Positions 19,950-31,168 of a stretch of 64,000 bases of DNA are shown here, one piece after another; position 1 is the stretch's first letter; every line of letters begins with the position of its first letter. The notes under the pieces were generated by a model, which was not told the DNA's origin, searched no databases, and saw only the letters and a program-made list of their open reading frames with translations. Origin of the DNA: Pollenia angustigena (Eukaryota > Arthropoda > Insecta > Diptera > Polleniidae); NCBI GenBank assembly GCA_930367215.1, contig OV884056.1, forward strand, positions 284,500,067 through 284,564,066, given 5' to 3'. Made by a program: the position numbers and the translations under genes.

Positions 19950-21151
19950 CAGGGAAACCAGAAATTTGCTCTAAAAAACTCGTTTTATGCGCATTAAATA
20001 TGCAGTAAAAACTTGAAAATGTGCCCTGAAAATTGTTAAAATATGCCCAAAAAAAATTTAAAAATTGCTAACTTGAAAACAAAATATTCAGCAATTTAAT
20101 AACAGTCCATTTAATAAAAACAATCCTAAAATTATAATCGGTAAAGCCTAAACACCATAGTATGTATATACAGACGAATTTTCGTTTCCTTTTGGAAACG
20201 ATGGGCGGTCGCTAAATTGTTTGTTAATATTAACATTTAAAAGGAAGTTAAAGCTATTTATATATGGGAGCTTTGGGCAAATGTGAACTGATTCTAAAAG
20301 AATTTAATTTGTAGTCAAATATTTTTGGGGTGAATTTAATCGAATTTAATTTAATCGACATAATTCAATGGCTTATGGACACAAAGAGTCTAATATGGAA
20401 AAAAGTTTTTATGGGGAATATGTGAAATTGTAGACCGATTCTCACCATTTACATTGACTTCGTCCTTAGTACAATACAATTTAGAAGTGTATTAACCAAA
20501 TTTGATCATCCACAAGATTGCAATTGCACCTTGCGCACAAGGTTAACATGGACAGACAACTAGCCAGACGGACGGATGGACATCGTTGCGGCACTTTAAA
20601 AAGTGATTCTGAGTCGATATACTAAAAGATTGGTCTAGATTTCTATGTATTACACACATCGCCGAAAACGTACATTATTGCTTTTTCCTTAATTTTTTCT
20701 TATATAAAAAATTTTTAAGTTTAAAATAACATTAATCTATAACAACAACCTGCTTTGTCTTACAATTTTCGATTAAAAATTAAATGTTGATGGTGAAATT
20801 GAAGCAACACGTGAGGTATACAGAATTTATTTAAAAAAAAACCAAAATATTGCAAAAACAAAAAAAAAATTATATGTTGCGAAAGTCTTGTAGGCTTCTA
20901 AAAAGTTAACATGTATCATAATATGCCCCAAAAAAATAAAAATATGCCCTTTAAACTTAAAAAATGCTGCAAAAAGGCTCTTTCAACCAAATTATGCAAA
21001 AAAATGCTCCAAACGGTAAAATTTGCAAAAATATGCACTAACAAATCGATGTCAAAATTCATAAAATGCTCTTAAACAGATAAATATATTGTTTCTGCCT
21101 TCATTGGCCGCTCAAGGAAAAACATGCAATTGCATATTTTTTGTTTCCCTG
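19950..21151. mobile_element. 1.2-kb non-autonomous hAT-type element F, copy 1
   Basis: Ends CAGGGAAACCAGAAAT and ..TTTGTTTCCCTG are inverted. CTAATGAC is duplicated exactly at 19942-19949 and 21152-21159. Both arms carry dense 'atatgcaaaaa/atatgccc' words. The centre includes 'cagacggacggatggacatc', a captured piece of the fly HINE-type repeat. No transposase frame. Copy 2 is at 28351-29906 in the opposite orientation. Confidence 0.9.
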
Positions 21152-21338
21152 CTAATGACTATACCTTGTACTTATTTTAAGATGATATTAATAAAAAAAA
21201 ATTAATTAAATTTGCACCACTAAACAAATTGATAGAATAAATTAAACGTTTAATTCACTTGATTCAACGTTTAATTCACTTAATCTGTTCATATTTTGGA
21301 AACGAAAAAACGAGTAGCCCCACTATAGGTATTCAGCG

Positions 21339-23002
21339 CAGTGATGTTAGATGTTTTTTTCGAATTATCGTCAAAATTTGAAAAAAAATCGTCATAATCG
21401 CCATTAGTTCTGAAAAAATCGTCATATAAAAAATTGTTTTTTTATCAACACGGAAAATAATTAAGTATAAAATTATACAAAATCACAATATAGAATTTTT
21501 AATACTTAAGACGATTTGGTGGGGCTTTGATATTGCTCTCCGGAGATTTTCGTCAAACACTTTCTGTCATCCCCAAATCTTCTGCTGCGGATGAACTTAA
21601 CGCGTGCCTGTAATCGTCGTCTTTGTGGAGGCATGTCCAGAAGTTGCAATTGACCACAAACATGAGAGTCGCGTTGCAGAACGACCCATCGGCTCCTTAA
21701 TTCTCGGGACAACTGCTGGAGCTTGGCAACGGCCAAATTCCTGTTGATCTTTCGAATGGATTGATATCGTTCCCCGAAAATTTTTGTGAATTCACATCGT
21801 CATCAGCAAAGTGTTCCCTGGCATTGCACAAAATTACAAAAATCTCGATTGGATTCGTGAACGGGCAATACTAGCAGCGAAAAATAAGGACGTCGATAGC
21901 TTAAACTTAATAATTCAAAGTCAAGTCGCAGGACAAATGCATACGTACAAATCTGTTGACTGCGTGACCGACGAAAATGAACCGACCAGCTACCCGTCGG
22001 AATTTTTGAACTCGCTTGATGTACCAGGAACTCCGCCGCATAATTTACAGCTGAAGGTGGTATCGATCATAATCATGTTACGGAATCTCAATCCTCCAAA
22101 AATGTGCAACGGTACGCGGTTTTCCGTCAAAAAGCTAATGAACAATGTGATTCAGGCGACAATCATCAAGGGCAAATTCAAAGGAGAGGAAGTCCTTATC
22201 CCACGAATTCCCATTATTCCAACTGACCTTCCATTCCAATTCAAGCAGATTCAGTTCCCCGTTCGATTGGCAGTTGCAATGACAATCAATAAATCGCAAA
22301 GCCAATAACTAGAAGTTTGTGGGATTAATATCGAATTTCCCTGTTTTCCGCACGGTCAGCTGTTCGTTGCATGTTCGCGTGTTGGGAAACCATCTTCGTT
22401 ATTTGTTTTTGCGCCGGAAAACAAATCGAAAAACATTGTTTATCAAATCGCTCTCTACTGATTCCATTCAAATAAATCACATTGAAAATTTATATATTTG
22501 TGTTGTATTATTACTCTAAAGTTTGTCTGAAGGCTTGAAATTGGGACGAGGCAAAGTACGTCGGGTCCACTCAAGGCCCATCTATCAGGTCTGCTTACTT
22601 GTACAAAAACAAAAAACTTTTTCTTTTAAGCTGTCAAAAACTTACTACCACATATACAAAGCAAAAGGAAAAAACGTGTATGTAAACAACTTTTGAAAGC
22701 TCAAAAGAACGAAAACAATGATCATCAGGCTTCTTGCGCAGACCTTTTCAATGGGCCTTGGGTCCACTAGTGTAAATATATATTTGCCTCTACACACATA
22801 TACAAACTAAGAAAAAACTTTACTTGCCAGATTGAAGTGTTATAAAATTGATGCCAGATTAAAGTTTAAAATAAATTTATTGACGGGATTAAATCGTCAA
22901 AACCTAAGTGACTCTACATTAAAAATCGTCAATCGTCATTTTGGTAAATTCATCGAAAAAAATCGTCAAAATTACGTAAAATCGTCACACCTAACATCCC
23001 TG
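21339..23002 (+). mobile_element. 1.66-kb hAT-type element carrying Helitron helicase sequence
   Basis: TIR CAGTGATGTTAG at the left and inverted CTAACATCCCTG at the right; ATTCAGCG is duplicated exactly at 21331-21338 and 23003-23010. Subterminal regions at both ends repeat 'aatcgtca' words. The centre is occupied by a degraded Helitron helicase fragment. A smaller inverted repeat ('gggtccact' / 'aaggcccat') at about 22565-22765 looks like a further insertion. Confidence 0.85.
21515..22461 (+). pseudogene. Helitron helicase C-terminal fragment, copy 2
   Basis: Same gene fragment as at 18698 and closely similar by eye. 21811-22308 is open and reads 'FPGIAQNYKNLDWIRERAI' through INKSQSQ. A TAA at 22306-22308 interrupts it, after which LEVCGIN, GQLFVACSRVG and 'FVFAPENKSKNIVYQIALY' follow to a natural-looking stop at 22459-22461. 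This copy keeps a C-terminal tail that copy 1 lacks, and lacks the 20-bp duplication of copy 1, so neither copy derives from the other in its present form. There are further frame breaks before 21800. Confidence 0.9.
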
Positions 23003-23010
23003 ATTCAGCG

Positions 23011-24218
23011 TTCTCTAATTAGGTTTACCCGCCCTGTGTGACTGTGTGACTTAAAACCTTTTTGCCTAACGCCAATGAAATAAGAGTTGTAAGTGCTTAA
23101 GATCGTGATATTTAGGTAATTAAATCAGATCCGAAATTTCAAAGAAACATAGGTAGTTGAGAATTTTGTGGAGCCTTCTAGACTTGCCTCTTAAAGACTA
23201 GGGGGTAAGGTTTTAAAACAAAAATTTTATATTTTATTTAAATCGGACAAGACATTTAGATTCACATACATACTTACATTTGAATATTCGGTTAAGCGGC
23301 TTTTCAATAAAGATAAATTAAATCTCGACAAATTACAATTTATACCGCTCTTAAAATTTCTATTACCCTGTTCTCTATATGTTTAGCTTATGCGTTTTTA
23401 CTACCGGCATGCGCATCTTAGTCTTAGCACACAAGCATTCATTCGATTATAATTCAAACAAAAAAAAATATACCAACAAGATTTAAATTCATTTGTGATG
23501 TAGATTTTTTACTTTTATTTCTTTCATGTATTTCATCGCTGCACTATGACGGCAAACAACAACATGTAGGTGACAAATCATCGTTCATTCTACTCTCTTG
23601 GTGGCACATTTTGTTGTGGGTGTTTCAAGCCTTCTATTTCCATTCTTCTACCCGCGACCCGGCAAAATATTTTCTTTACATCAATGAAAAAGAAATCTCT
23701 TTGCTAGTTATTAGTTTAACATACTTTTTTTCTATTATTTTATTTATTTTTTTTTTTTTTGATGTGCAAATCTTTTTAGCAAACACTAGTTTAAATGATT
23801 TATAAATTTAAATTTCTTACTTTTTTCTCATAGAAATCTTGATAATTTAAATTGCGACAAAGTGTTTTTATTCATGTAATTTTGTTTAGTTTTTTAAGCA
23901 AATTTACGTTTAAATGTCTACTGTTATTTAGAAAAGTAAAATAATGAGATTTAATAAATATTTATTTTTTATTTTTATAATGATTTGCTGAAACGGAATA
24001 TTTATAAGGCGGGTACCTACATATATGGATTTGTTGGTTAGAAATTAAATACCGTTTCTATCTTTTAATACACTGTTCTTAATGTCACTTTCAAGGTGAC
24101 CAGTTTAATTCAATAAAATCTTAAATTTCTTGAAATAGAAATTGAATAATCGGCCAGAATCAAAATATTTGGGAAATAATTTTGTTATTTCTAATGGGGT
24201 GAAGGGATTAACTTCAAA
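23011..24218. other. AT-rich stretch, nothing recognised
   Basis: No gene, element end or tandem array is supported. The open frame 23611-23805 is AT-biased and has no known motif. Confidence 0.45.
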
Positions 24219-24711
24219 TCTATAAATATAAAAATGAAAAATGTTTGCATGTTTGTTTGTTTGTCGCTTTATAGACTCCGAAACTACTGAACCGATTTTC
24301 CTGAAGTTTTTACAGTAACATCACGTGAGCCCTAAAAATAAAATAGGCTACTTATTTTTTCGATAGGGGCAGGGGAATTGGTACCCCCCATAGGATGCCA
24401 ATATTAATTATCGCATATCTTAAGAGCCGCTGGACGCATGTTGCTGAACTTTTTGTAGTAGGATCTTCTGAGCCCCGAAATTGAAATAAAATAGCAGCGG
24501 GGGTATTGGAATCCCCCATAGGACGCCAATGTTTAATATCTCTTATCTTAAGAACTCTTATAGTAAGAATGTTCAAACTTTGTAGGAGTCACTCTTATGG
24601 TATACTAAACTTTTGAAAATAAAAATAAATATCTCTCTACTGAAGAACTATTAAAGGGAGAGTCTTCAAAGTTGGCTAAAGCATGTAGCGAAGCGCAACG
24701 GGTTAAGCTAG
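24219..24711 (+). mobile_element. Non-autonomous Helitron, 493 bp
   Basis: Starts with TC after a host A (24218), followed by 'tataaatataaaaatgaaa' and 'gtttgtttgtttgtcgc'. Ends in CTAG before a host T (24712). A short GCGAAGCGC hairpin lies about 10 nt before the end. These are the hallmarks of Helitrons: no TIR, no TSD, insertion between A and T. No protein is encoded. Confidence 0.8.
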
Positions 24712-25020
24712 TTTAATATAAAACAAATAAGAAAGTAGAGTCGGTCAAGCAAACCACTTTATTTAAAAACAAATTTTCAACACTGTACGCTATTTGGGAC
24801 CCATGGGCAATCATGGATCCGTCCGAACTAAATTGTGCTATGAAGTTATTGATGTTTTTTTTTCTACAAAAAAATGTGACAGTTCATTTTAGAAATTCAA
24901 TTTCGTGTTCGTTTTCTAAAAATGGCCTGTGAAATGCGCATGGGAATAGCTTATCCCATCAACAATAAATTTCAGTGTTTTTATCAATAATAAAAATTGG
25001 GAATTAAAATTAATGTTTTG

Positions 25021-25560
25021 CTCTCTTAAAGGGTAGCATGTTTTATTCTACAACATTCACCCTTACTTATCGCATAAGCCATTGCACTTTTCGCCCCGTA
25101 TAAATCGACATTGTTGATGTTGCCTTGTAAAATAGCAGGCTTGGGCGTTTTTTTTTAACGGCGACCATTGCCTCATGGAGCAACAAAGCTACGCGAAAAT
25201 TGCAAAAATTCGGAAAAGTTTATAAAAATAGCGAAAAATTTTAACATTTGAAGCAACTTATAAAATTGACAACAAGTCCCTTAAACTATAAGGAATGGCG
25301 AAAATTGAGTAAAAATTGCAAAATTAGCGAAAATTCGCAAAAATTTCCTAACAGCGGCATGATAGCTCAGTCTTATATTTGTTAGAAATCATTAAATCTG
25401 AAAAGAATCAGACAACTTACAAGAAAAAAACGCTTCTATCGCGAACATGGCTAAAATTCGCAAAAAATTGGAAACAAACCCTAAAATTTATTTGAAATCG
25501 CTAAATCAGTTAAAAAAACAATGAGTCCGAAAATTACATTAAAAGCGTTAAAAAATTAGC
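25021..25560 (+). repeat. Dispersed repeat L, copy 2
   Basis: Collinear with 15771-16330: 'gctctcttaaagggtagc', 'cacttttcgccccgtataaa', 'taacggcgaccattgcc', then 'gcgaaaattcgcaaaaattt' words. A fragment of repeat Z lies just before it (24940-25015). Confidence 0.7.
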
Positions 25561-26520
25561 TTTATTGATGAAGAACAAACTTTTTGCCTGGTGTTAAAAA
25601 TAGGGAATTCCTCTTTTTCATGACTTGTGTATTTTTTTCTCGTCAAGTAACAAATGGCATTATGGCAAGGTTGGCAAGGCATGCACATGTTCAAAAGGTG
25701 ATATTTTTTGTGTATAAAATAAAACCCTATAGGATTCTTGTAAAAGTTCTTTGTTCCAAATGTTATTTAGATATCTTTATTTATATTAAATGCCAGCAAA
25801 TCTTGAACTATACAAGATAGCGACATGTGCCACAACAAGCTTTTGCCAATTCACGCAATGCCGTACATACATGTTTGACAACGAAATGCATATGAAGAAA
25901 TTGCCAAATAAATTGGAATAAAATCTGTACATGATTTTTACAGCGATTTTGCACACATGAACATTAAAATTTGACATGTCAACACATGCGACATATGCAG
26001 CATATGTTTTTAATAGTACATTCAAATCATTTGTATGATTATTACACACAGAAAGAAAAACACTCGGGATAAATTAAGTTTTTTTATACTTGCTTTAAGT
26101 ACGAATCGTACTCAAAAATCCAAATACGCATACAACTAAAACGTACTTAAAACAATCCTTAATGGGTATATTTTCGAAAATCAATTCCGGAATTTCTCAA
26201 AATTAATATAAAATTCTTAAGGCCCATATACACTGATCAAAATACTCAACAAGCATTGTGGTAGTATTAAGCTTCGTACAGACGATGGTCAGATCTTACA
26301 ATGTTGTCATTAAAATTGCCTAAAAATGTCTTGCAACTGTCTGAACATTGTAAGCTCATTTTCATTTGGCAGATGTGTAACACAGAAAAAATTAAAAATT
26401 TTCTCTAATCACCAATTTTATACCAAATTCATAGAATCAAGCAACCCGTTTGTTGATTTTGCACCTATTACCAAAATGATTATATTGATTACTAAAAATT
26501 GTAAAAATTTTATATTTTGA
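25561..26520. other. AT-rich stretch, nothing recognised
   Basis: Open frames at 25584-25820 and 25786-26049 lie on opposite strands and share no motif with known families. At 26043, 'acacacagaaagaaaaacac' resembles the terminus of the element at 40159, but no partner end was found. Confidence 0.4.
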
Positions 26521-26524
26521 AGAT

Positions 26525-26830
26525 TTTTTTTTCAATAAATGATATTTTTAATTTGAATTAAAAAAATGATCAAAAAACTTTGCCGTTTCAAAGAATGTGT
26601 TGATTGATTTTGACAATTTCCAACAACAATTACACAAGTTAAAATTATTTTATTTTAAATGAAATAATTTTTAGTTATTTGATTATTATTTTAATTCAAA
26701 ATTTATTTCAAAACAAATAAAATGTTAATTAAATCAAAATTATATTTTTAATATTCGTTCAACAAAAAAAATAATTGATTCAATTATTACATTAATTAAG
26801 TTTAAATACTTTTTAAATAATTTTTTTAAT
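26525..26830 (+). repeat. Dispersed repeat AA, copy 1
   Basis: Collinear with 30065-30375: 'tttcaataaatgatattttt', 'aaaaaactttgccgtttcaa', 'tttcaaaacaa.taaaatgtt', 'aataattgattcaatta'. Very AT-rich and non-coding. The ends are not defined. Confidence 0.7.
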
Positions 26831-26879
26831 TGATAAAAAATTACTAATAATTTTTTCTGTATACATACAGTGCCACTAA

Positions 26880-27009
26880 ATGAATAAATTTTCCATCTGG
26901 CATCACTTAAAAATTAGAATTTTCATTAAGAAATATACATATAAACAGTAAGTTAGTTAATCGCAAATAATTTTTATTCGCGAATAGGCTACGTATAAAC
27001 GTAGTAATA
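26880..27009 (+). repeat. Partial copy of the 47571-48006 MITE
   Basis: Shares 'acatacagtgc.actaaatg', 'attttccatctggcatcact' and 'ttcgcgaataggctac.tat' with about 47878-48006, ending in 'aaacgtagta'. The left half is missing. Confidence 0.75.
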
Positions 27010-27520
27010 GTTTGTTGTAGATACTACAACAACACCACACAAGTAATTAAAAAGCAATTTGCTTGTTGTGTGCAGAAACAACAAAAACAACAGAACAAGG
27101 CGAAAACACTTTATTTTCATGTTTAATAAGTAAAATTGAGAAATCTTGCTTCTCATTTAGCTTATATTTTCCGTTATATATGTATGTTAGCGTGGCCGTT
27201 AGTTGTATGGAGAACTTTTTTTTTTTGATTTCTCATATTCTCCCCCCCCCAAATCGGTTCAGTTTTATGTAAAAAAAAAATACAAAAAAATTTCGTAGCG
27301 ATAAGTTGTGTTTTAGGGGGGGCGTCGGCCCCTCAAAGTTTGCATTAAGCCATTTATTCAAATGTAATTTGTTTTCATATGACTATCTCTTAAAAACAAC
27401 ATTTTACAAGAACATAATATATGGCAATATTTTAGCTCTTCTAGTCAATAACATTAGCCTCGAAGAAAGTTTTTTGCTAAAATTAATATTTAAGAAAATA
27501 ATTAAGAAAATAACAACAAA

Positions 27521-28321
27521 ATTCCAAACATTTTATATACGTTTTATATATATAAAAGAGGGATTTAATGTCAAGTGAACTAATTTTGAAATCGAAATCT
27601 TTCGATTTGGATGAAATTTGCACAAACGTTAGACCTATTGAATAGTAGTTTAGACACAAGTTTTCAACAAGATCGGTCAAAAAGTTTCTGAGTTTGGGGG
27701 GATCAAAGTTTGAAATTTTGGCCATACAGGTGTTCTTTCACATCCATGTAACTTATTACCAATTGGGGTTAGCAAAATTTGTCTCAAGCAGCTTAGATAG
27801 TTATTTAATCAATATTTTAAAAAAAAATTTTTTGTTTTTTTTAAAAATTTTTTTACATATTTTTTTTAAAAGATTTTGTTATTCGTGTATTCCCAAAAAT
27901 TGAAATTACTTTTTGATATTTTTTTTATATTTAAAACTTTTTTTTTTATTTTTTTTTTGCCAAGTTTTAAATTTAAAAAAAAAAATTTTAAAAAATTAAA
28001 AAAAAACAAAAAATTTGTTTTTTAAAAAGATTGATCAAATAGCTATCTAAGCTGCTTGGGACAAATTTTGCTAACCCCAATTGGTAATAAGTTACATGGA
28101 TGTGAAAGAACACCTATATGGCCAAAATTTCAAACTCTGACCCCCCAAACTCAAAAACTTTTTGACCGATGTTGTTGAAAATTTGTGTCTAAACTACTAT
28201 TCAATAGGTCTAACGTTTGTGCAAATTTCATCCAAATCGAAAGATTTCGATTTCAAAATTAGTTCACTTGACATTAAATCCCTCTTTTATATATATAAAA
28301 CGTATATAAAATGTTTGGAAT
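27521..28321. repeat. Large palindrome, arms of about 300 bp
   Basis: 27521-27826 reads again in reverse complement at 28019-28321, with only scattered differences visible by eye. Shared blocks include 'attccaaacattttatatac', 'aaagagggatttaatgtcaa', 'ctattgaatagtagtttaga' and 'attaccaattggggttagca'. The spacer of about 190 bp is almost pure A/T and contains 'gtattcccaaaaattg', a piece of repeat Z. It is a foldback-type element or an inverted duplication. The open frames inside (27483-27903) mirror across the arms and are not genes. Confidence 0.9.
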
Positions 28322-28350
28322 AAAAAATTTGTGATTATGATTGTTATTAC

Positions 28351-29906
28351 CAGGGAAACCACAAATATGCAATTGCATGTTTTTACTTGTGCGACCAATT
28401 AAGGCAGAAATAATATATCTATCCGTTTTAGAGCTTTTTATGGATTTTGGCATCGATTTGTTAGTGCATATTTTGGCATATTTGACCGTTTGAAGCATAT
28501 TTTTGCATAATTTAGTTAAAAGAGCCTTTTTGCAGCATTTTTTAAGTTTTTAGCGCATATTTTGCCTTTTTAAGGCATATTTTGATACATATTCGATTTC
28601 TTTAGATGCCTCCTGCAAGCTATCGCAGCAAAAAAAAAAATTTTTTTCAAAATTCAGATGGCTTTTCTGTTTTAAATATCTATCTGTATACCTAACGTGT
28701 TGCTTTAATTTCGCCATTTAATTTTTACTCTAAAATGAAGAAAAAGCAGGTTGTCATTAAAGAAAAAAGCAAAAATTAAGAAAAGCAATTATAAACTTAC
28801 GTTTTTGGCGAAAGAAGAAATCTGAAACAATCTTTTAGTGCACCGATCGACTGTGAATCCATTTTTAAAGTGATTTAACGATGCCCATCCGTGCGTCTGG
28901 CTGGTTGTCTGTCCATGTTTACCTTTTGTACATAATTTGATCAAATTTCGTAAATATATTTTAATTGTACTAAGGACGAAGTCTATGTTAAGGTGCATGT
29001 AGACGACATGTTTTTTACATCTGACTTGTCAACTTTTCAAGTCACATGTAATTGTGCATGTCTGTCAAAATTGCTGTTTTACAGAAGGATTATAATATTC
29101 GGTCACAAACGTCATGTAATTTGCTTCTGACATTGTCTCTGTTTTTTTCGCATAGTTATTGCAAAATCCAAAATAAAAATGCCGCCACGAAAATTTTTAT
29201 TTACGCCGTAAAATAGTTTAGCCATCTTCACATATTTTTCTTTTAACTCAAAGATACCAATTTAGGATATTATAATGAAACGGTTTTTATATATACATAT
29301 ATTTACATAAATTCTATTCAATGGTGCGATGATCATACATATCTCGGTATTTTAAAATATGTATTAACTGCAGCCGGCTAATGAATCCGTCAATAGTGGA
29401 CGCCGCTGCCGGTTTTTTCTCGGCATAGATTTCTGATATCAGATGGTTTGTCAGAAGAAAATAGAGCACGCTCTAATTGAAATTTTGTCAGATGACATTG
29501 CATCTGACTTTTACAGAAGCAAAGTTAAAAAGGTAACACACGATATGGATGAATTTTGCAGTGGGAAATTTGACATGTCAGATGACAAAAACATGTCGTG
29601 TACGGTCGCCTTTAATGGTGAGAATCGGTCTTTAATTTAATATATTCCCCATAAAAACTTCTTTCCAAATTAGACGCTTTGCGTGCGTATGCCATCTTAT
29701 TATGTTGGAATTAAGATTAAATTCGCCCAAAAAATATGTTACAGCAGATTAAATTCTTTGCAGATTATAATTTTAGTATTGTTTTTGTTTTAAATGGAAA
29801 TGATGAATATTTTGTTTTTAAATAAGTAATTTTTAATTTTTTGGGGCATATTTTTAACAATTTTGAGGGCATATTTTCGAATTTTTGCATATTTCTGGTT
29901 TCCCTG
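28351..29906. mobile_element. hAT-type element F, copy 2, with nested MITE
   Basis: Ends CAGGGAAACCACAAAT and ..CTGGTTTCCCTG. GTTATTAC is duplicated exactly at 28343-28350 and 29907-29914. It is the reverse-oriented counterpart of 19950-21151 and shares the 'gcatattttggcatattt' arms and the 'gtctgtccatgtttacc' core. A separate MITE splits it at 28991-29611. Confidence 0.9.
28991..29611. mobile_element. 621-bp MITE inserted in element F, TA duplication
   Basis: Left arm 'aggtgcatgtagacgacatg' pairs with 'catgtcgtgtacggtcgcct' at the right, then 'catctgac.tgtcaa' continues inward. TA lies on both sides (28989-28990 and 29612-29613). Comparison with the intact site in copy 1 ('caatgtaaatggtgagaa', reverse complement, near 20445) shows what was interrupted. 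Confidence 0.85.
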
Positions 29907-30064
29907 GTTATTACTTTCAAGGAATTCTTTTTGAAGCTTTATTTTTAACGGAACTCTACTTTAGTAGAATAACACAGTGCAACATTTTTGCAGTCATCGG
30001 TTACAAACTGTTTCTCGTTTGAAATTTTTCGAAGTGCTTAAATTGTGAATATATATATATTTTT

Positions 30065-30375
30065 TTTTTTTCAATAAATGATATTTTTAGTTTTAATAAA
30101 AAATCAAAAAACTTTGCCGTTTCAAACAATGTCTTGTTAATTGATTTAATCAAATACAGCTCAGATTTTTGACAGTTTCCAAAAGCAATTCTACAAGATT
30201 AAATTATTTTATTTTAAACGAAAAAATCAATTAAGATTTTTGTTATTTAATAAATATTTTAATTAAAAATTCATTTCAAAACAACTAAAATGTTAATTAA
30301 ATTAAAATTATATTTTCAATAAAAAAAAATAATTGATTCAATTATCACATTAATAAAATTGAAAAACTTTTTCAA
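30065..30375 (+). repeat. Dispersed repeat AA, copy 2
   Basis: Collinear with 26525-26830 (see the shared blocks there). 'aacacagtgcaacatttttg' near 29970 resembles the terminus of the long-TIR element at 36523 and may be a solitary end. Confidence 0.65.
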
Positions 30376-30650
30376 CAATTTTTATGGAGCAAACGGTATA
30401 ACAGCAAAGAATTCTGATGATGAGAATGTGGTTGTTCTCGGAATTAGTAAATTCGACCCGAGTTGAATCCCGTGTTCAGTCAACAATAAAATTATCAAAA
30501 AAAATTTTAATTCATTTAATGTTGTAAATTCCTTCCTTCACTAAAATTAATTTAATCAAAATTAAATTTAATGAACTTAAGCTTTGTTCACAATCAGAAC
30601 AACAATTTCAGTTTTTCTTCTATCTTTTTTCTTTCCAAAGTATTTCATAT

Positions 30651-31026
30651 CGTTAGCTAAAATGCAAAAAGGCGTAACTAACAAAAAATTCAAAGCCGTG
30701 TTTTTGATGGGTTATTATGAATGCCATTGAATTACATGTCTTGACATAATTTTACACTTCTGCGATCAAAAATTACGATTTTATTAACAAAAAACAAAGG
30801 GACTTAACAAGTTGGTTAATTTTATAAATGCAAAACTACGTAATAACCCATTTTTTTCTAACAATATATAGTGAAATGGTGTCCTTTTGAAATTGTTTGA
30901 AGAATTCCATGGACGAGTAATCACTGCATGTTTTCTGACAAGTTTATAGTTTTAATTTTATAAATTTTTGATTCTCCTGAAAAATAATATTTTTGTTATT
31001 TAAGCCTTTTTGCATTTTAGCAAACG
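30651..31026. mobile_element. 376-bp MITE with about 25-bp TIRs, nested
   Basis: 'cgttagctaaaatgcaaaaa' plus 'ggc' at the left mirrors 'gcc' plus 'tttttgcattttagcaaacg' at the right with one mismatch. It interrupts family A copy 1 at a site that is intact at about 44351 in copy 2. Confidence 0.85.
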
Positions 31027-31168
31027 ATATATTTTCCTTTCATTTTTCGAACAAAAATGTAACTAAAATTTTTTTAAAAATGTAACTAAAGTTGAGTCTT
31101 CTTTAACTTCAGCAACAATTTGTATGAAAATGTTTCTGACGTTTAAAATAATAATATTTAATGCAGAA

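Noticed and set aside
29443..29640. Open frame of 65 codons with a plausible start
   Set aside because: It runs across the right arm of the MITE at 28991-29611 into element F, so it is a chance frame created by the insertion.
29969..29995. Second copy of the long-TIR element suggested by 'aacacagtgcaacattttt'
   Set aside because: Only about 20 bp match the terminus and no further arm sequence or partner end follows, so a second element cannot be claimed.
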